Shown: piece by piece, positions 1 to 7,831 of the stretch
Position numbering within the stretch: position 1 is the first letter of the stretch
How the letters are laid out: each line of letters opens with the position of its first letter
DNA from: Moorella humiferrea
GTDB taxonomy: Bacteria; Bacillota; DSM-521; Neomoorellales; Neomoorellaceae
Length of the DNA: 64,000 nucleotides
Direction: 5' to 3'
Assembly (NCBI RefSeq): GCF_039233145.1
Contig: NZ_CP136419.1
Span: 1,586,001-1,650,000, forward strand
The notes under the pieces: model-generated
The model's database searches: none
What the model was told of the DNA's origin: nothing
The model's input: only the letters and a program-made list of their open reading frames with translations
Program-made: the position numbers and the translations under genes

Positions 1-574
1 CATAAAATTTTAAGCCGTTTTCTTGGATAATCACCTGCGGGTCAAAGGGCCCTTTCAGGAAACCTGACCGTAACTCCAGGCCCTCCAGTTCCCGCACCGG
101 CGCATCGTTGCGCTCATAGATACCCTCGGGCTGGAGTAACTCATCCAGGATTTCTACTAAAGTTTCTTTAAAGCGATCAATTCCTAACGCCAGGGTCTGG
201 ACTACCAGGTAGGGGCCAAATTTGTCGACAATTAACCCGGGCAGAAAGTCCGCTTCCCCAAAGACAACACGATAGGCGTCCGTTCCTGCACCGGCCAAAA
301 CCCTGCGGCGGTAATCCACGGCTGCTGTTAGACGCCGCCGCCAGAAAACTTTATCGATTTTTTCATCACGGTCGTTAGTTAAGATGCGGACAGTAATCAT
401 GGAGGCCGGGTTGATATACCCCCGGCCAATAAACCTGCCGCGGTAGTCCTCTACAGCAACTATGTCTCCAGGTGTGTAAGTACCATGGATGGACGCAATC
501 TCCGTCCGGTAAACCCAGGGATGGCCCCTTTGAAGGCGTCCCTCTTCACCCCGCCGCAGCTGTACTCGTGCCAA
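1..574 (-). CDS. rlmI: Class I SAM-dependent rRNA methyltransferase, RlmI-like (3' end outside window)
   Basis: The reading frame runs off the left edge of the window. The N-terminus carries a PUA-type RNA-binding domain (RGHPWVYRTEI, then GDIVAVEDYRGRFIGRGYINP). An RlmI-type central region follows (FWRRRLTAAVDYRR, FGEADFLPGLIVDKFG). The family methylates a cytosine of 23S rRNA using S-adenosylmethionine; the catalytic Rossmann part lies outside. The only usable start is a TTG at 574, because a TAG lies directly upstream in frame. The protein then begins MARVQLRRG, as expected for a complete N-terminus. It is divided from the recombinase by about 190 bases and is probably the chromosomal edge beside the element. 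Exact subfamily is inferred. Confidence 0.8.
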   Translation of the reverse strand, partial: MARVQLRRGEEGRLQRGHPWVYRTEIASIHGTYTPGDIVAVEDYRGRFIGRGYINPASMITVRILTNDRDEKIDKVFWRRRLTAAVDYRRRVLAGAGTDAYRVVFGEADFLPGLIVDKFGPYLVVQTLALGIDRFKETLVEILDELLQPEGIYERNDAPVRELEGLELRSGFLKGPFDPQVIIQENGLKFY

Positions 575-656
575 CTAAACCACCAGCGTCTTCCATGCAC
601 CCAGCAAAAGGCAAACAGCGGTAGTGCTGGGTAGCTTTAGGATATTACCGCCTATA

Positions 657-692
657 ATTACCGCTCGCCTAAAGGGGAGCGGTAAAATTATA
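657..692 (-). promoter_or_regulatory. Extended -10 promoter for the rlmI-like gene with overlapping hairpin
   Basis: On the minus strand a perfect TATAAT (687-692) is preceded by TGG, giving an extended -10; no good -35 is seen. Directly downstream is a perfect inverted repeat with 9-bp arms, TTACCGCTC and GAGCGGTAA (657-687), close to the expected start of transcription. The hairpin may be an operator or part of the leader; that role is inference. Confidence 0.55.
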
Positions 693-721
693 CCATACCA
701 GCTTACCATTTTCACGGGATT

Positions 722-756
722 TCTGCCGATAAACCTTACTTACACCCTTCGGCAGA
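722..756. repeat. Inverted repeat next to the recombinase gene
   Basis: TCTGCCGA (722-729) and TCGGCAGA (749-756) form 8-bp arms around a 19-base spacer, between the recombinase stop and the rlmI promoter. There is no T-run, so it is a poor terminator. Its place at the likely element edge makes a recombinase-binding or attachment site possible; the far element end is not in the window to compare. Confidence 0.3.
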
Positions 757-763
757 TAGTTCC

Positions 764-2371
764 TTAAGGAGTTTCTGAATGGCCTTTTTCTCGATGTGTG
801 CAAGTTAAAACACTACTGGGAAGTGGTTCCTTTAAGTGTTTCTGAGGGGTTAATATTGTAAGTTCTTCGCAATGATCCGGGAGATTTTTGCCCGGCCCGG
901 TAAAGGGGAGGTTAAAATACCCTTCTATCTCCAGGCTGCCATCAGCATATATTTTTACCCTCTGCACCAGCTCACGGGTGATATTCTGCTTTTGAAAAAA
1001 GTTTAGTTCATCCACCGACCTTGCCAGGTTTTCAGCGTACTGGCGCAGGAATTCTACACCTTTTTGCACCTGTTCCTGGGCGTTAATTACGGCTTCGAGC
1101 CTCTTGATATCTTCTTCTATTCTTACTAGCTCTCCTTCTTGTTCCGCCCGGTAACGCTTGTAGTCTTCTTCGGGCAACGCCTCCAGGATAAAATAAGCCC
1201 GGTCAATTCGCTCGATCACCCGTTGCACTTGCTCTAGCCTCTTCCGCGCTTCCTCCAGGCGCCTCCGGGGTATGCTGGCTGTTTCAAGCTTCTCGCTGGT
1301 AATATACTGGTAAAAAAGCTCCGGGTTCTTAATTATAGAAGCTATAGTATCCCATACTGTCTTATCTATTTCTTCCGTCCGCCAGGGTGGGAGCCCGCAC
1401 CTGCCTACCCGGCCTTGGTCGTCAAACTTGGTTGGGTAACGTCCGGGGCAGGTATAATAGCTATATTTCGCCCTCTGGGGATTGTTATGGGTAACGACCG
1501 TAAGCCTCCTCCCGCACTCCCCGCATACCAGCAGGCGCTGTAGTAAGAATCTTCTCCTGGTAGTTTTAGGGTTAAAACGCTTGGACCTGGCAAGCATCTC
1601 CTGGGCTCTCATAAAGGTTTCCTGGTCAATTATGGCCGGCACAAGGACCGGTTTCCAATCAGGTTGCTCATCCTTGCGCCTCAACCGGCCGGTATATACG
1701 GGATTTTTCAGCATCCGTACCACCGAAGAGTGGACCCACCCCTTGCCCCTGGGACCTTGGGGGTACACCTGGCCCAGCTTCTGGGTAATCTGCCAGGGAG
1801 TTAAGGGTTCCAGGGGGTCCGTTAGCCACTCAAACATTTGCTTGACGATTGCGGCTTCCTGGGGATTAATTACCAGGGTATCCCCCTCGGCGTCCCAGTC
1901 ATAACCAAAAGGCTTGGCGTAGCAGCGGATCTTGCCGCTGGCCGCTTTTTTAGCCTTGCCCCTCTGGGTACGCTCCTTGATGAGCGCGTGCTCGAATTCG
2001 GCAAAGGCCCCCCGCATCTGCAAGAAGAGCATACCCTGGGGCGTCTTTTGCCAGTCAAAGTTAACAAACTCCAACCTTACCCCTGCCTTATCAAATTCCC
2101 GGCAAAGGATGAGCAAATCTGTAAGGTTGCGGGAAAGCCTGTCGGGGTCATAGACAACTACCAGGTCCACTTTTCCGGCAGCTACGAGCTTTCTCACATA
2201 ATCCAGGCTAGGGCGGTTTAATTCCGTACCTGTATAGGCGTCTTCTACGACTTCGACTTCTAAAGCCCCTAAAGCCCTGGCCTTCTTCTCGCAGAGTTCT
2301 TTTTGGGTGGCCAGGGAAAAACCGAGAGCCTGGTCCTGGGTGCTTACCCTAGCGTAAATCACGGCCTTCAT
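764..2371 (-). CDS. Large serine recombinase (site-specific integrase of the element)
   Basis: 535 residues, the usual size of large serine recombinases, which integrate and excise mobile elements through a serine-DNA covalent intermediate. The resolvase domain opens with YARVST (catalytic Ser10) and has YDPDRLSR at 74-81. It is followed by the recombinase domain, a zinc-ribbon region with Cys pairs CGEC, TCPG and RCGL (about 280-330), and a long charged coiled coil (about 355-445). The start codon lies 23 bases inside the preceding small gene (2349-2552), indicating translational coupling. Its position beside rlmI and a cluster of repressors fits an element end. It is intact. Confidence 0.93.
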   Translation of the reverse strand: MKAVIYARVSTQDQALGFSLATQKELCEKKARALGALEVEVVEDAYTGTELNRPSLDYVRKLVAAGKVDLVVVYDPDRLSRNLTDLLILCREFDKAGVRLEFVNFDWQKTPQGMLFLQMRGAFAEFEHALIKERTQRGKAKKAASGKIRCYAKPFGYDWDAEGDTLVINPQEAAIVKQMFEWLTDPLEPLTPWQITQKLGQVYPQGPRGKGWVHSSVVRMLKNPVYTGRLRRKDEQPDWKPVLVPAIIDQETFMRAQEMLARSKRFNPKTTRRRFLLQRLLVCGECGRRLTVVTHNNPQRAKYSYYTCPGRYPTKFDDQGRVGRCGLPPWRTEEIDKTVWDTIASIIKNPELFYQYITSEKLETASIPRRRLEEARKRLEQVQRVIERIDRAYFILEALPEEDYKRYRAEQEGELVRIEEDIKRLEAVINAQEQVQKGVEFLRQYAENLARSVDELNFFQKQNITRELVQRVKIYADGSLEIEGYFNLPFTGPGKNLPDHCEELTILTPQKHLKEPLPSSVLTCTHREKGHSETP

Positions 2372-2552
2372 CTTTCTTCTTCCCCAAAGTAGGTTTCATG
2401 TTTATTTCCTTCAACATATCTTGCTGATTTTCCTGCCTGTCAGGGCAGGCCTGGCGTATAATATCAACCACCCGGGCATAGGCCCTTCTATGATCGGAAA
2501 CATTCCCCACGGGAATAACTCTTATCCTGGGTACAGGCCGCCCTATTTGCAT
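2349..2552 (-). CDS. Small protein coupled to the recombinase
   Basis: 67 residues starting MQIGRPVPRIRVIPVG, chosen because AAAGGGGGAG sits at ribosome-site distance before this ATG. The C-terminus is very charged (KKKDEGRDLR) and its last codons overlap the recombinase start. I do not recognise a domain. A small gene directly before and overlapping a large serine recombinase suggests a partner or regulator such as a directionality factor, but the sequence does not prove it. Confidence 0.6.
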   Translation of the reverse strand: MQIGRPVPRIRVIPVGNVSDHRRAYARVVDIIRQACPDRQENQQDMLKEINMKPTLGKKKDEGRDLR

Positions 2553-2616
2553 AAGCACTCCCCCTTTCCCTATGAAAATATGCACGACGGCTTGTTCGCC
2601 CGGCATGTCCTGAAAA

Positions 2617-2645
2617 ACAAAAAACCGGGTATAACCCGGTATTTT
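2617..2645 (-). terminator. Rho-independent terminator after the HTH gene
   Basis: Perfect 7-bp hairpin ACCGGGT-ata-ACCCGGT (2624-2640), followed on the minus strand by TTTTTTG. It separates the HTH gene (2644-3165) from the small gene and recombinase. Confidence 0.8.
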
Positions 2646-3165
2646 ATGGAAGGATAGGTTTTTTGCCGCCGCCCTTGCCTTTCTTGAACCCGGTGGCTAC
2701 AGGTATATTACCAAGTGCTGATATTTTTAACGGCAGGTCCGCCGGCCGGATTGTCGGCTCCAGTGTGCATATGTATTTATTACGGTTACTGTCAAGTTCA
2801 TATGCGCTCCCTGCCCACTTAAGCCAGTCCCCACCGCCCACCTGCACCCTCCTGGCCGACATCTCTGCGGCGTTTACGGCTTGCTGGTACTGCAGCCAGG
2901 CCATGATAGCGGCCTCTTCTTCGTTGTACGCTACTCCTACCTTCCCATGCCCCCCTACCTTCCTGTTAGCTGGCAAGCCTAAGCGCTTACGCGCTTTAGC
3001 CACTGTTGTCCGCTCCATTCCTATTTCCGCCGCTATCTCACCGTCGGTCATTCCTTTAGTATGGAGTTCTTTGAGTTTTTCGAGGTCTATCACCCGCGGT
3101 CGGCCGCCGGGGTTTTTCACATTTCCCGATGGGCACACTACACCCATATAATGCTCTTCCAGCAA
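2644..3165 (-). CDS. Helix-turn-helix DNA-binding protein, intact member of a local repeat family
   Basis: 173 residues with a TTG start (MLEEHYMGVVCPSG) behind AGGGAGAGG. A resolvase-like or MerR-like HTH lies at about 20-65 (GRPRVIDLEKLKELHTKGMT, DGEIAAEIGMERTTVAKARKRLGL). A central region follows, then a C-terminus (YICTLEPTIRPADLPLKISALG) ending in a Gly/Lys tail GKGGGKKPILP. The function of the C-terminal part is unknown to me. Decayed relatives of this gene, including its leader, occur at 3780-4024, 5884-6012 and 19945-20082. It sits among repressors near the integrase, so regulation of the element is likely. Confidence 0.75.
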   Translation of the reverse strand: MLEEHYMGVVCPSGNVKNPGGRPRVIDLEKLKELHTKGMTDGEIAAEIGMERTTVAKARKRLGLPANRKVGGHGKVGVAYNEEEAAIMAWLQYQQAVNAAEMSARRVQVGGGDWLKWAGSAYELDSNRNKYICTLEPTIRPADLPLKISALGNIPVATGFKKGKGGGKKPILP

Positions 3166-3244
3166 TTTAATCCTCTCCCTAGATATTTTTTTATGCTTTT
3201 AGGCAAATTACCCAGAGGTTTGTTGCCTGTCGTGGAGAATATTA

Positions 3245-3475
3245 TCATTTAATCATTAAATCATGATGTTTTTCCTCTTCCCGTGCCAACAATTTACTGA
3301 CCGGGATACCCAAAAATTGCTCCAAGCATTGGGCCATCTCCCAGGAGGGGTTACGACGACCTGATTCTATATTGGCGTATACATTTTTTGTTATCCCGAT
3401 ATGTTTTGCTGTATGTGATAGCGACATTCCCCGTTTTATGCGTAATTGACGCATTTTTACTACCATATCTATCAC
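3245..3475 (-). CDS. XRE-family transcriptional repressor
   Basis: 76 residues with a Cro/CI-type HTH (LRIKRGMSLSHTAKHIGITK, then NVYANIESGRRNPSWEMAQC) and a short tail. It binds DNA as a small dimeric repressor by family knowledge. It is transcribed divergently from the XRE gene at 3556, with two matching palindromes between them. No clear ribosome site is present before the GTG at 3475; ATGs at 3466 and 3454 are alternatives. Confidence 0.85.
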   Translation of the reverse strand: MIDMVVKMRQLRIKRGMSLSHTAKHIGITKNVYANIESGRRNPSWEMAQCLEQFLGIPVSKLLAREEEKHHDLMIK

Positions 3476-3485
3476 TTTGTGGTGA

Positions 3486-3542
3486 TGTTCTTATAGAACA
3501 CCTACCTAAAGTTATTATAGTGTTCTTGTAGAACACCATCAA
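3486..3542 (-). promoter_or_regulatory. Divergent operator-promoter with two palindromes
   Basis: Two near-identical operators, TGTTCTTATAGAACA (3486-3500) and TGTTCTTGTAGAACA (3521-3535), lie 35 bp apart. On the minus strand TTGATG (3537-3542), a 17-bp spacer and TATAAT (3514-3519) form a strong promoter, and one operator fills the spacer. The other operator lies just after the predicted start. This is the classic arrangement for self-repression by an XRE protein. The half-site order (GTTC..GAAC) differs from the Gram-positive LexA box. Confidence 0.75.
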
Positions 3543-3555
3543 GGAGTAATTTCCG

Positions 3556-3783
3556 GTGTTTAATAAAATTATTTTTGGACAACGGTTACGTTTGCTACGA
3601 AAGGCCAGAAATCTTTCACTCAAAGATGTTGCCGACTCTATCGGCTCACTTAAGAGTACAATCGGTAATCTTGAACGTGGAACAAAAGCACCTAGTATTG
3701 ATATGTTACTTACCTTAGCCGACTTCTTCAATGTCTCCCTCGACTACCTCGTTGGCCGCTCTGATGATCCCCGGCGTTATTAA
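3556..3783 (+). CDS. XRE-family transcriptional regulator
   Basis: 75 residues with a GTG start behind AAGGAG. A whole HTH_3 domain (LRLLRKARNLSLKDVADSIG, IGNLERGTKAPSIDMLLTLA) ends in FFNVSLDYLVGRSDDP, a signature of phage-type repressors without a protease domain. Divergent from 3245-3475 and sharing the palindromic operators, it probably forms a two-regulator switch with it. Confidence 0.87.
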   Translation: MFNKIIFGQRLRLLRKARNLSLKDVADSIGSLKSTIGNLERGTKAPSIDMLLTLADFFNVSLDYLVGRSDDPRRY

Positions 3784-4024
3784 AAACTTTCATATCGTGG
3801 TACTACCATATTCGCCAACCCTACGGTAGCAGTAAGTCCCAGACGTTTTCTGGCCGTAGCTACTGTACTTCGTTTAACTCCTAATTCATCAGCTATTTCA
3901 ACATCGGTCATCCCTGCGGCATGGAAATCTTTAAGCTTCTCTAGGTCTACAAGGAGCGGCCTGCCACGGGGTTTTTCACATTTCCCGATGGGCAGACTAC
4001 GACCATATAGGGCGGGTCCGGCAA
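3780..4024 (-). pseudogene. Frameshifted N-terminal copy of the HTH gene
   Basis: Homologous at DNA level to the 5' half of the intact gene at 2644-3165, including the ribosome site AGGGAGAGG and TTG start (4022-4024). The first codons match (MVVVCPSGNVKNP), then one base is missing at the CCCC run. The shifted frame continues as GRPLLVDLEKLKDFHAAGMT and ARKRLGLTATVG before a stop at 3780. The C-terminal half is absent. It lies directly after the XRE gene at 3556. Confidence 0.75.
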
Positions 4025-4122
4025 TTTAATCCTCTCCCTGATGACATTATGTTTTCCTTTGGAAGGATATGGAACGCGAAACAGCGAATATAACCACAAT
4101 TAAACTCAAGTTGCTTGATTCT

Positions 4123-4374
4123 TTATTTCCCTTCTGTACCAGAGGGAATTAGGGTGCCGTTAGAATTGTGTGTCTCATGCACATCTTCTAGTAAAAAAAT
4201 TTCCTCTACCTGTTTCCCTAGCAAAGATGCTATTTTTATGGCCACATCTACAGTGGGTATTCGAACCCCCCGTTCAATACGCGTATATACTGTTCGGTCT
4301 ATTCCAACTGCGAGGGCTACTTTTTCTTGGGTTAATCCTTTTGCCTTTCTGGCTTTCAAAAGCTCCACTCTCAT
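4123..4374 (-). CDS. XRE-family transcriptional regulator
   Basis: 83 residues from MRVELLKARK; this ATG is preferred because AGGTGA precedes it at 7 bases. The HTH spans KAKGLTQEKVALAVGIDRTV and YTRIERGVRIPTVDVAIKIA, ending GKQVEEIFLLED, the usual end of short XRE regulators. It is divergent from the XRE gene at 4526, with a shared operator region. Regulation of the element's excision or transfer genes is the likely role. Confidence 0.86.
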   Translation of the reverse strand: MRVELLKARKAKGLTQEKVALAVGIDRTVYTRIERGVRIPTVDVAIKIASLLGKQVEEIFLLEDVHETHNSNGTLIPSGTEGK

Positions 4375-4392
4375 ATTTTCATCACCTGTTTC

Positions 4393-4506
4393 TGTGTGCC
4401 TTCTACACATTATTATAGTGTATCATCTGCACAAGTCAATAGCTTTTTTGAAAAAAAGTTTAAGTTTTGCACATAAGTTGTGTGGTTACACAAAAAGATT
4501 TATTAT
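4393..4506. promoter_or_regulatory. Second divergent operator-promoter between XRE genes
   Basis: Minus-strand promoter: TTGACT (4434-4439), 16-bp spacer, TATAAT (4412-4417), reading into 4374. Plus-strand promoter: TTGTGT (4478-4483), 17-bp spacer, TATTAT (4501-4506), reading into 4526. The plus -35 is the left arm of TTGTGTGGTTACACAA (4478-4493), and a related palindrome TGTGT..ACACA lies at 4393-4409 beyond the minus start. Repressor binding would block both. Confidence 0.7.
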
Positions 4507-4525
4507 GCAATTAGAGGTGTGGCTT

Positions 4526-4882
4526 ATGAGCACATTAGGTGATAAGATTAAACAATTAAGAAAGAAAAAGGATTTAACCCAAGATGAATTGGCTTCTATC
4601 ATCCATGTAAATAGAGCCACCTTAGCTAACTGGGAAATTAATAGGGCTGTTCCTGATCCTACCACCCTTCAACTCCTTGCCGACTTTTTTAACGTCAGCG
4701 TGGATTACCTCTTAGGTAGGACAGACGACCCTAACCCTGGCCAGCATCGTTCTACTATAGAAGAAGATTGGCCCGAAGTAACAGACGTGCTGCGACGCTG
4801 CGGGAAGAAACCAACACCTGAAGAACGCCGGCGCATTGCCAGAATCATTAAAGCAGCAATAGAGGATACGGATGATATTTGA
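4526..4882 (+). CDS. XRE-family repressor, first gene of an operon with an ImmA-type protease
   Basis: 118 residues from MSTLGDKIKQ, behind AGAGGTG; a longer frame reaching back to 4115 has no ribosome site. The HTH (LRKKKDLTQDELASIIHVNR, LANWEINRAVPDPTTLQLLA) ends in FFNVSVDYLLGRTDDP. A C-terminal tail of about 50 residues is rich in Arg and Glu. Its stop overlaps the ATG of the ImmA/IrrE-like protease. In ICEBs1-type elements such a repressor (ImmR) is cleaved by its protease partner (ImmA); that pairing is inferred by context. Confidence 0.88.
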   Translation: MSTLGDKIKQLRKKKDLTQDELASIIHVNRATLANWEINRAVPDPTTLQLLADFFNVSVDYLLGRTDDPNPGQHRSTIEEDWPEVTDVLRRCGKKPTPEERRRIARIIKAAIEDTDDI

Positions 4883-5883
4883 TGGGTAAGAAAAGACCAA
4901 GAAGGGTTAGGAAGGCACGGGCGATAGCAGCCGCCAGATTTTTCCGGCAACAACTAGGGTTAGTAGAATACAATGGCATTGACGCCAGGCGGGTTTTAAA
5001 GCGTGTCGCAGTGTTAAAGATTTTTAGCTCTTCCCAAGACCCTGACTTTATTCATGAGGAAGGATTTACCCGCTCCTTGGGAAATGGGAAGTACGAGGTA
5101 TATGTCAATCGCGATCTTCCTGAAGGTCGCGATAATTGGACTTATGGCCATGAAACGGCACATATTGTGCTCAAGCATCATGAAGAATTCGATGTTGACA
5201 ACCTGCTGCCTTTTGAACACTGGATATTAAACCGGGAGGCCAATATATTTACTTCGGAATATTTGATGCCTGAAGATAAATTTCGTCAAGCCGTAAGATT
5301 TCCATTAACTATTAGCGAAATAGCTCGGTTAAAGAATATCTTCAAAGTATCCTGGCAAGCTGTAATAAATCGATTAGATGAACTACATATCTATCCCAAA
5401 GCCAAAATTGAACAGCTATTTTGTGAACAGCAACGCGCCAAAAAGGAACTTGCGATGGCCATAGCTACGGTAGCAGTAGCCGAAGAGAAAGGGCAGGTTT
5501 ATACCATGCAAAAAGACGTATTGAGAATTAACCTTGACGAAAATATGCGATTCACTATTTGCCCTAGATGCGGCAATACGGATTTCTCGGAAGGTGCATC
5601 TTACTGTAAAATGTGCGGGCTATACCTATATAATGATTGTATCGAGTGCCATGCCCACAATGTCGCCGATGCCCGCTACTGCGAATACTGTGGAAACGAA
5701 ACAACACTTTTTAAGGCAGGTATCCTAAAGCCTTGCGATGATGCTACTTTATACATAATGCTGGAGGAACTTCTTTCGCGGGAAGTAGTGACGGAGTTTG
5801 ATCAGGAGGGCAACTTGCTGGCAATAAGAGCAAAAACCGAAGAAGATGACTTACAAATTAGCGAAGAAGATTTACCGTTTTAA
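4882..5883 (+). CDS. ImmA/IrrE-family metallopeptidase with C-terminal zinc ribbons
   Basis: 333 residues; start ATG overlaps the preceding stop (TGATG). The zinc protease motif HETAH is at 90-94, with a glutamate-rich helix following (NREANIFTSEYLMPE). This family cleaves XRE repressors to release conjugation genes from repression. Unusually long for the family: after residue 220 come paired CxxC motifs (CPRCGN, CKMCG, CIEC, CEYCGNE), two double zinc ribbons that may sense a signal or bind a partner. Translational coupling to the repressor at 4526 supports an ImmR/ImmA-like switch. Confidence 0.85.
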   Translation: MGKKRPRRVRKARAIAAARFFRQQLGLVEYNGIDARRVLKRVAVLKIFSSSQDPDFIHEEGFTRSLGNGKYEVYVNRDLPEGRDNWTYGHETAHIVLKHHEEFDVDNLLPFEHWILNREANIFTSEYLMPEDKFRQAVRFPLTISEIARLKNIFKVSWQAVINRLDELHIYPKAKIEQLFCEQQRAKKELAMAIATVAVAEEKGQVYTMQKDVLRINLDENMRFTICPRCGNTDFSEGASYCKMCGLYLYNDCIECHAHNVADARYCEYCGNETTLFKAGILKPCDDATLYIMLEELLSREVVTEFDQEGNLLAIRAKTEEDDLQISEEDLPF

Positions 5884-6012
5884 TTGGAGAGGTTTTTTTG
5901 CCGCCGCCCTTGCCTTTCTTATAACCACTGTAAGTAGGTATGTTACCCAGTGCCGATATTTTTAACGGCAAGTCCGCCGGCCGGCTGGTGGGCTCCAGGG
6001 TGCATATGTATT
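5884..6012 (-). pseudogene. C-terminal fragment of the HTH family gene
   Basis: The minus strand encodes a close match to the end of the 2644-3165 protein: NKYICTLEPTSRPADLPLKI, SALGNIPTYSGYKKGKGGGK. No start or HTH precedes it. Since it lies upstream of the frameshifted N-terminal fragment (3780-4024) in gene direction, the two pieces are not one gene split by an insertion; they are separate leftovers of rearrangement. Confidence 0.75.
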
Positions 6013-6257
6013 TATTTGTCGGTAAGGATTGAGGTCCAGCGAGGGGAGATGCCTAAATTTTTTATAGTTATGCGTGCGGCGGATGAAACGGCAAACAGGT
6101 GTTACCTCATTCTGTTTCTGTCTAAGATTTGAGCCATTCGAGTAGAGCGAGATTAGAGGTGGGCATGAAGTACCCCTTCGAGGATAAAACCAGATTTATG
6201 CCACTTCTTTTGGCCCATAAATAAGGATAAAGTTGAGTTAAAGGCAGGTGTCATTAG
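6013..6257. other. Intergenic stretch without a supported gene
   Basis: About 245 bases between the HTH fragment and the gene at 6258. A short open frame across it (5950-6132) partly reads the antisense of the HTH fragment and has no family features. AGGCAGGTG near 6244 is the ribosome site of the next gene. Confidence 0.5.
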
Positions 6258-6941
6258 TTGCCAAAAAGCTTTGCTATTAGGATAATAAAAAAATACCGGC
6301 CAGAAGAAACCTTTTATTTGCCTGTTCAAGAAGTTATTCCCGGAAGTGATGAAGCTTCAAACGCTAGCTATGAACTTATTAAACCCTCATTTATGGATGG
6401 AGTAGATAAATATAAGGCTCACTACGAATTAAAAGTAATGAAATTTGGACGGGCCAACGGGCAAACATTTAATTTTTACTATGAACCTCACGACTTTCCT
6501 TTTTACCACATCCATAAACATTCATTACTTTATATATGCGCCAAAAAGCATGTTGTACATGGTTTCCTTTCTGATACTGGTTTCGATAAGTATTGGCCAC
6601 CCATTCAAATTAACTATGCAGATATGGCCTCACTTCTTCCACCTATAACTGGAGCATGGTTTTGTGAATTAAAGCAACAATATGTCCATAGTGCAGGTTA
6701 CTTCGGAAACCATGTAGACAAAAGTGAAGAATTTAAAAAGGCCGCCAGCAGCGGTCAAATAAGTGTTCTCTATATCAATACTTCATGGCCCCCAGGAGGT
6801 CCAGAAATTCGAGTAGGTATAACAAAAGAAGGGGCAATCATTATATCTAAAAACTTAGAGTTTGAAGAAGACGAAATATCGCTAGTAACACATGTTTATG
6901 AAACCTTTATTGCTCCTACACAGGCATCTCAGATAGAGTAA
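6258..6941 (+). CDS. Protein of unknown function, TTG start
   Basis: 227 residues, soluble, rich in aromatic residues, with His clusters (YHIHKHSLLY). No domain recognised. It starts at a TTG about 6 bases after AGGCAGGTG. The 3' end overlaps by 26 bases the convergent membrane protein gene at 6916-7662, so the two share a transcription end. AT content is higher than in the flanking conjugation genes, consistent with a cargo gene. Confidence 0.6.
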   Translation: MPKSFAIRIIKKYRPEETFYLPVQEVIPGSDEASNASYELIKPSFMDGVDKYKAHYELKVMKFGRANGQTFNFYYEPHDFPFYHIHKHSLLYICAKKHVVHGFLSDTGFDKYWPPIQINYADMASLLPPITGAWFCELKQQYVHSAGYFGNHVDKSEEFKKAASSGQISVLYINTSWPPGGPEIRVGITKEGAIIISKNLEFEEDEISLVTHVYETFIAPTQASQIE

Positions 6942-7662
6942 GGTATTTACGGGCCTTCTCATTAAGCGTATTAAGAGTTTCTGTCATGATGGTTAACTTT
7001 TGTTTGGATAATTCCAGTGTTCCTTTATTATTATCATTTATTTTAACATGCATCTCAGAAATGTTTTTTTGATGTAAGCGCCTCATATATAATCCAAAAT
7101 ATGGATTCAGTTCCCCAAAATAAACAGTTAGCCAGTATTTTTTGGTAATAACAGCCAAGTCATTTTCAAGGTTTTCTATAATAGGTAATATCCGCTCTTC
7201 AATTGTTCTTTGGGACCCCCGAAACGAAACAGGAATTTTACTAAAAAGAACTTCTATAGTTGAATTATCCATGTCAAAATAAATTTCAATATTAAGTTCA
7301 TCAGCTTTAACTTCAAACCGGTTTAAGCTTAATGTTCTAATAATTGCTCTATCTAGGATAGCAGCTTTTGTAATATGCTTTTGTAGCGTAGATATAGTAA
7401 TAGGATCTATTTTTTTCACACTATATCTTATTGATAAATCCCAAGTTGTATCTGGATTTATAATAGTATATTTGCCTTTTTGGACTAACCAGTAAATTTG
7501 ATCCACATGATAATAAAGCCAATTAAAAAGAAAAAGTATCCACCCTAGTAATAGTGTTCCATTTTCCAGGAACCAATGAGGATAACGCGTTATTAGAATT
7601 ACTAACCCTAAAATAATTGTTATAGCCACGACATAAATGCTTCTTTTTTTTAAAGCATTCAT
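6916..7662 (-). CDS. Membrane-anchored protein of unknown function
   Basis: 248 residues from MNALKKRSIY; this ATG has AAGGAGG at 8 bases. Two hydrophobic helices lie near the N-terminus (VVAITIILGLVILI; LLLGWILFLFNWLYY). A soluble, mixed alpha/beta cytoplasmic part of about 180 residues follows. No motif known to me. Convergent and overlapping with 6258-6941; a membrane plus soluble gene pair in the cargo zone may act together, but orientation does not show an operon. Confidence 0.6.
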   Translation of the reverse strand: MNALKKRSIYVVAITIILGLVILITRYPHWFLENGTLLLGWILFLFNWLYYHVDQIYWLVQKGKYTIINPDTTWDLSIRYSVKKIDPITISTLQKHITKAAILDRAIIRTLSLNRFEVKADELNIEIYFDMDNSTIEVLFSKIPVSFRGSQRTIEERILPIIENLENDLAVITKKYWLTVYFGELNPYFGLYMRRLHQKNISEMHVKINDNNKGTLELSKQKLTIMTETLNTLNEKARKYLTLSEMPV

Positions 7663-7831
7663 TGCCCTGGCCTCCTTAACCTTTTTCATTTAGTTTAATA
7701 TAAGCGAGCTAAATTGTCACCCTTAATTTTTACCTTATTGAAGTATATATGTTTAGTTAGGGGAATATTTTATGTTACCAGAAGTGAATTTCTTATATTT
7801 TTTTATAGAAAAGCCGCCTGTATTTTGGCCT

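Noticed and set aside
1482-2221. Long plus-strand frames inside the serine recombinase gene
   Set aside because: Antisense shadows of a GC-rich conserved gene; no ribosome site or domain.
3486-3535. Palindromes taken first as SOS boxes
   Set aside because: The Gram-positive LexA box reads GAAC-N4-GTTC; here the order is GTTC-N5-GAAC, and placement fits XRE operators.
6258-7662. Idea that the convergent pair is a Kiwa-type (KwaA/KwaB) system
   Set aside because: Sizes, topology and convergent orientation do not match the co-directional KwaA membrane protein and KwaB.
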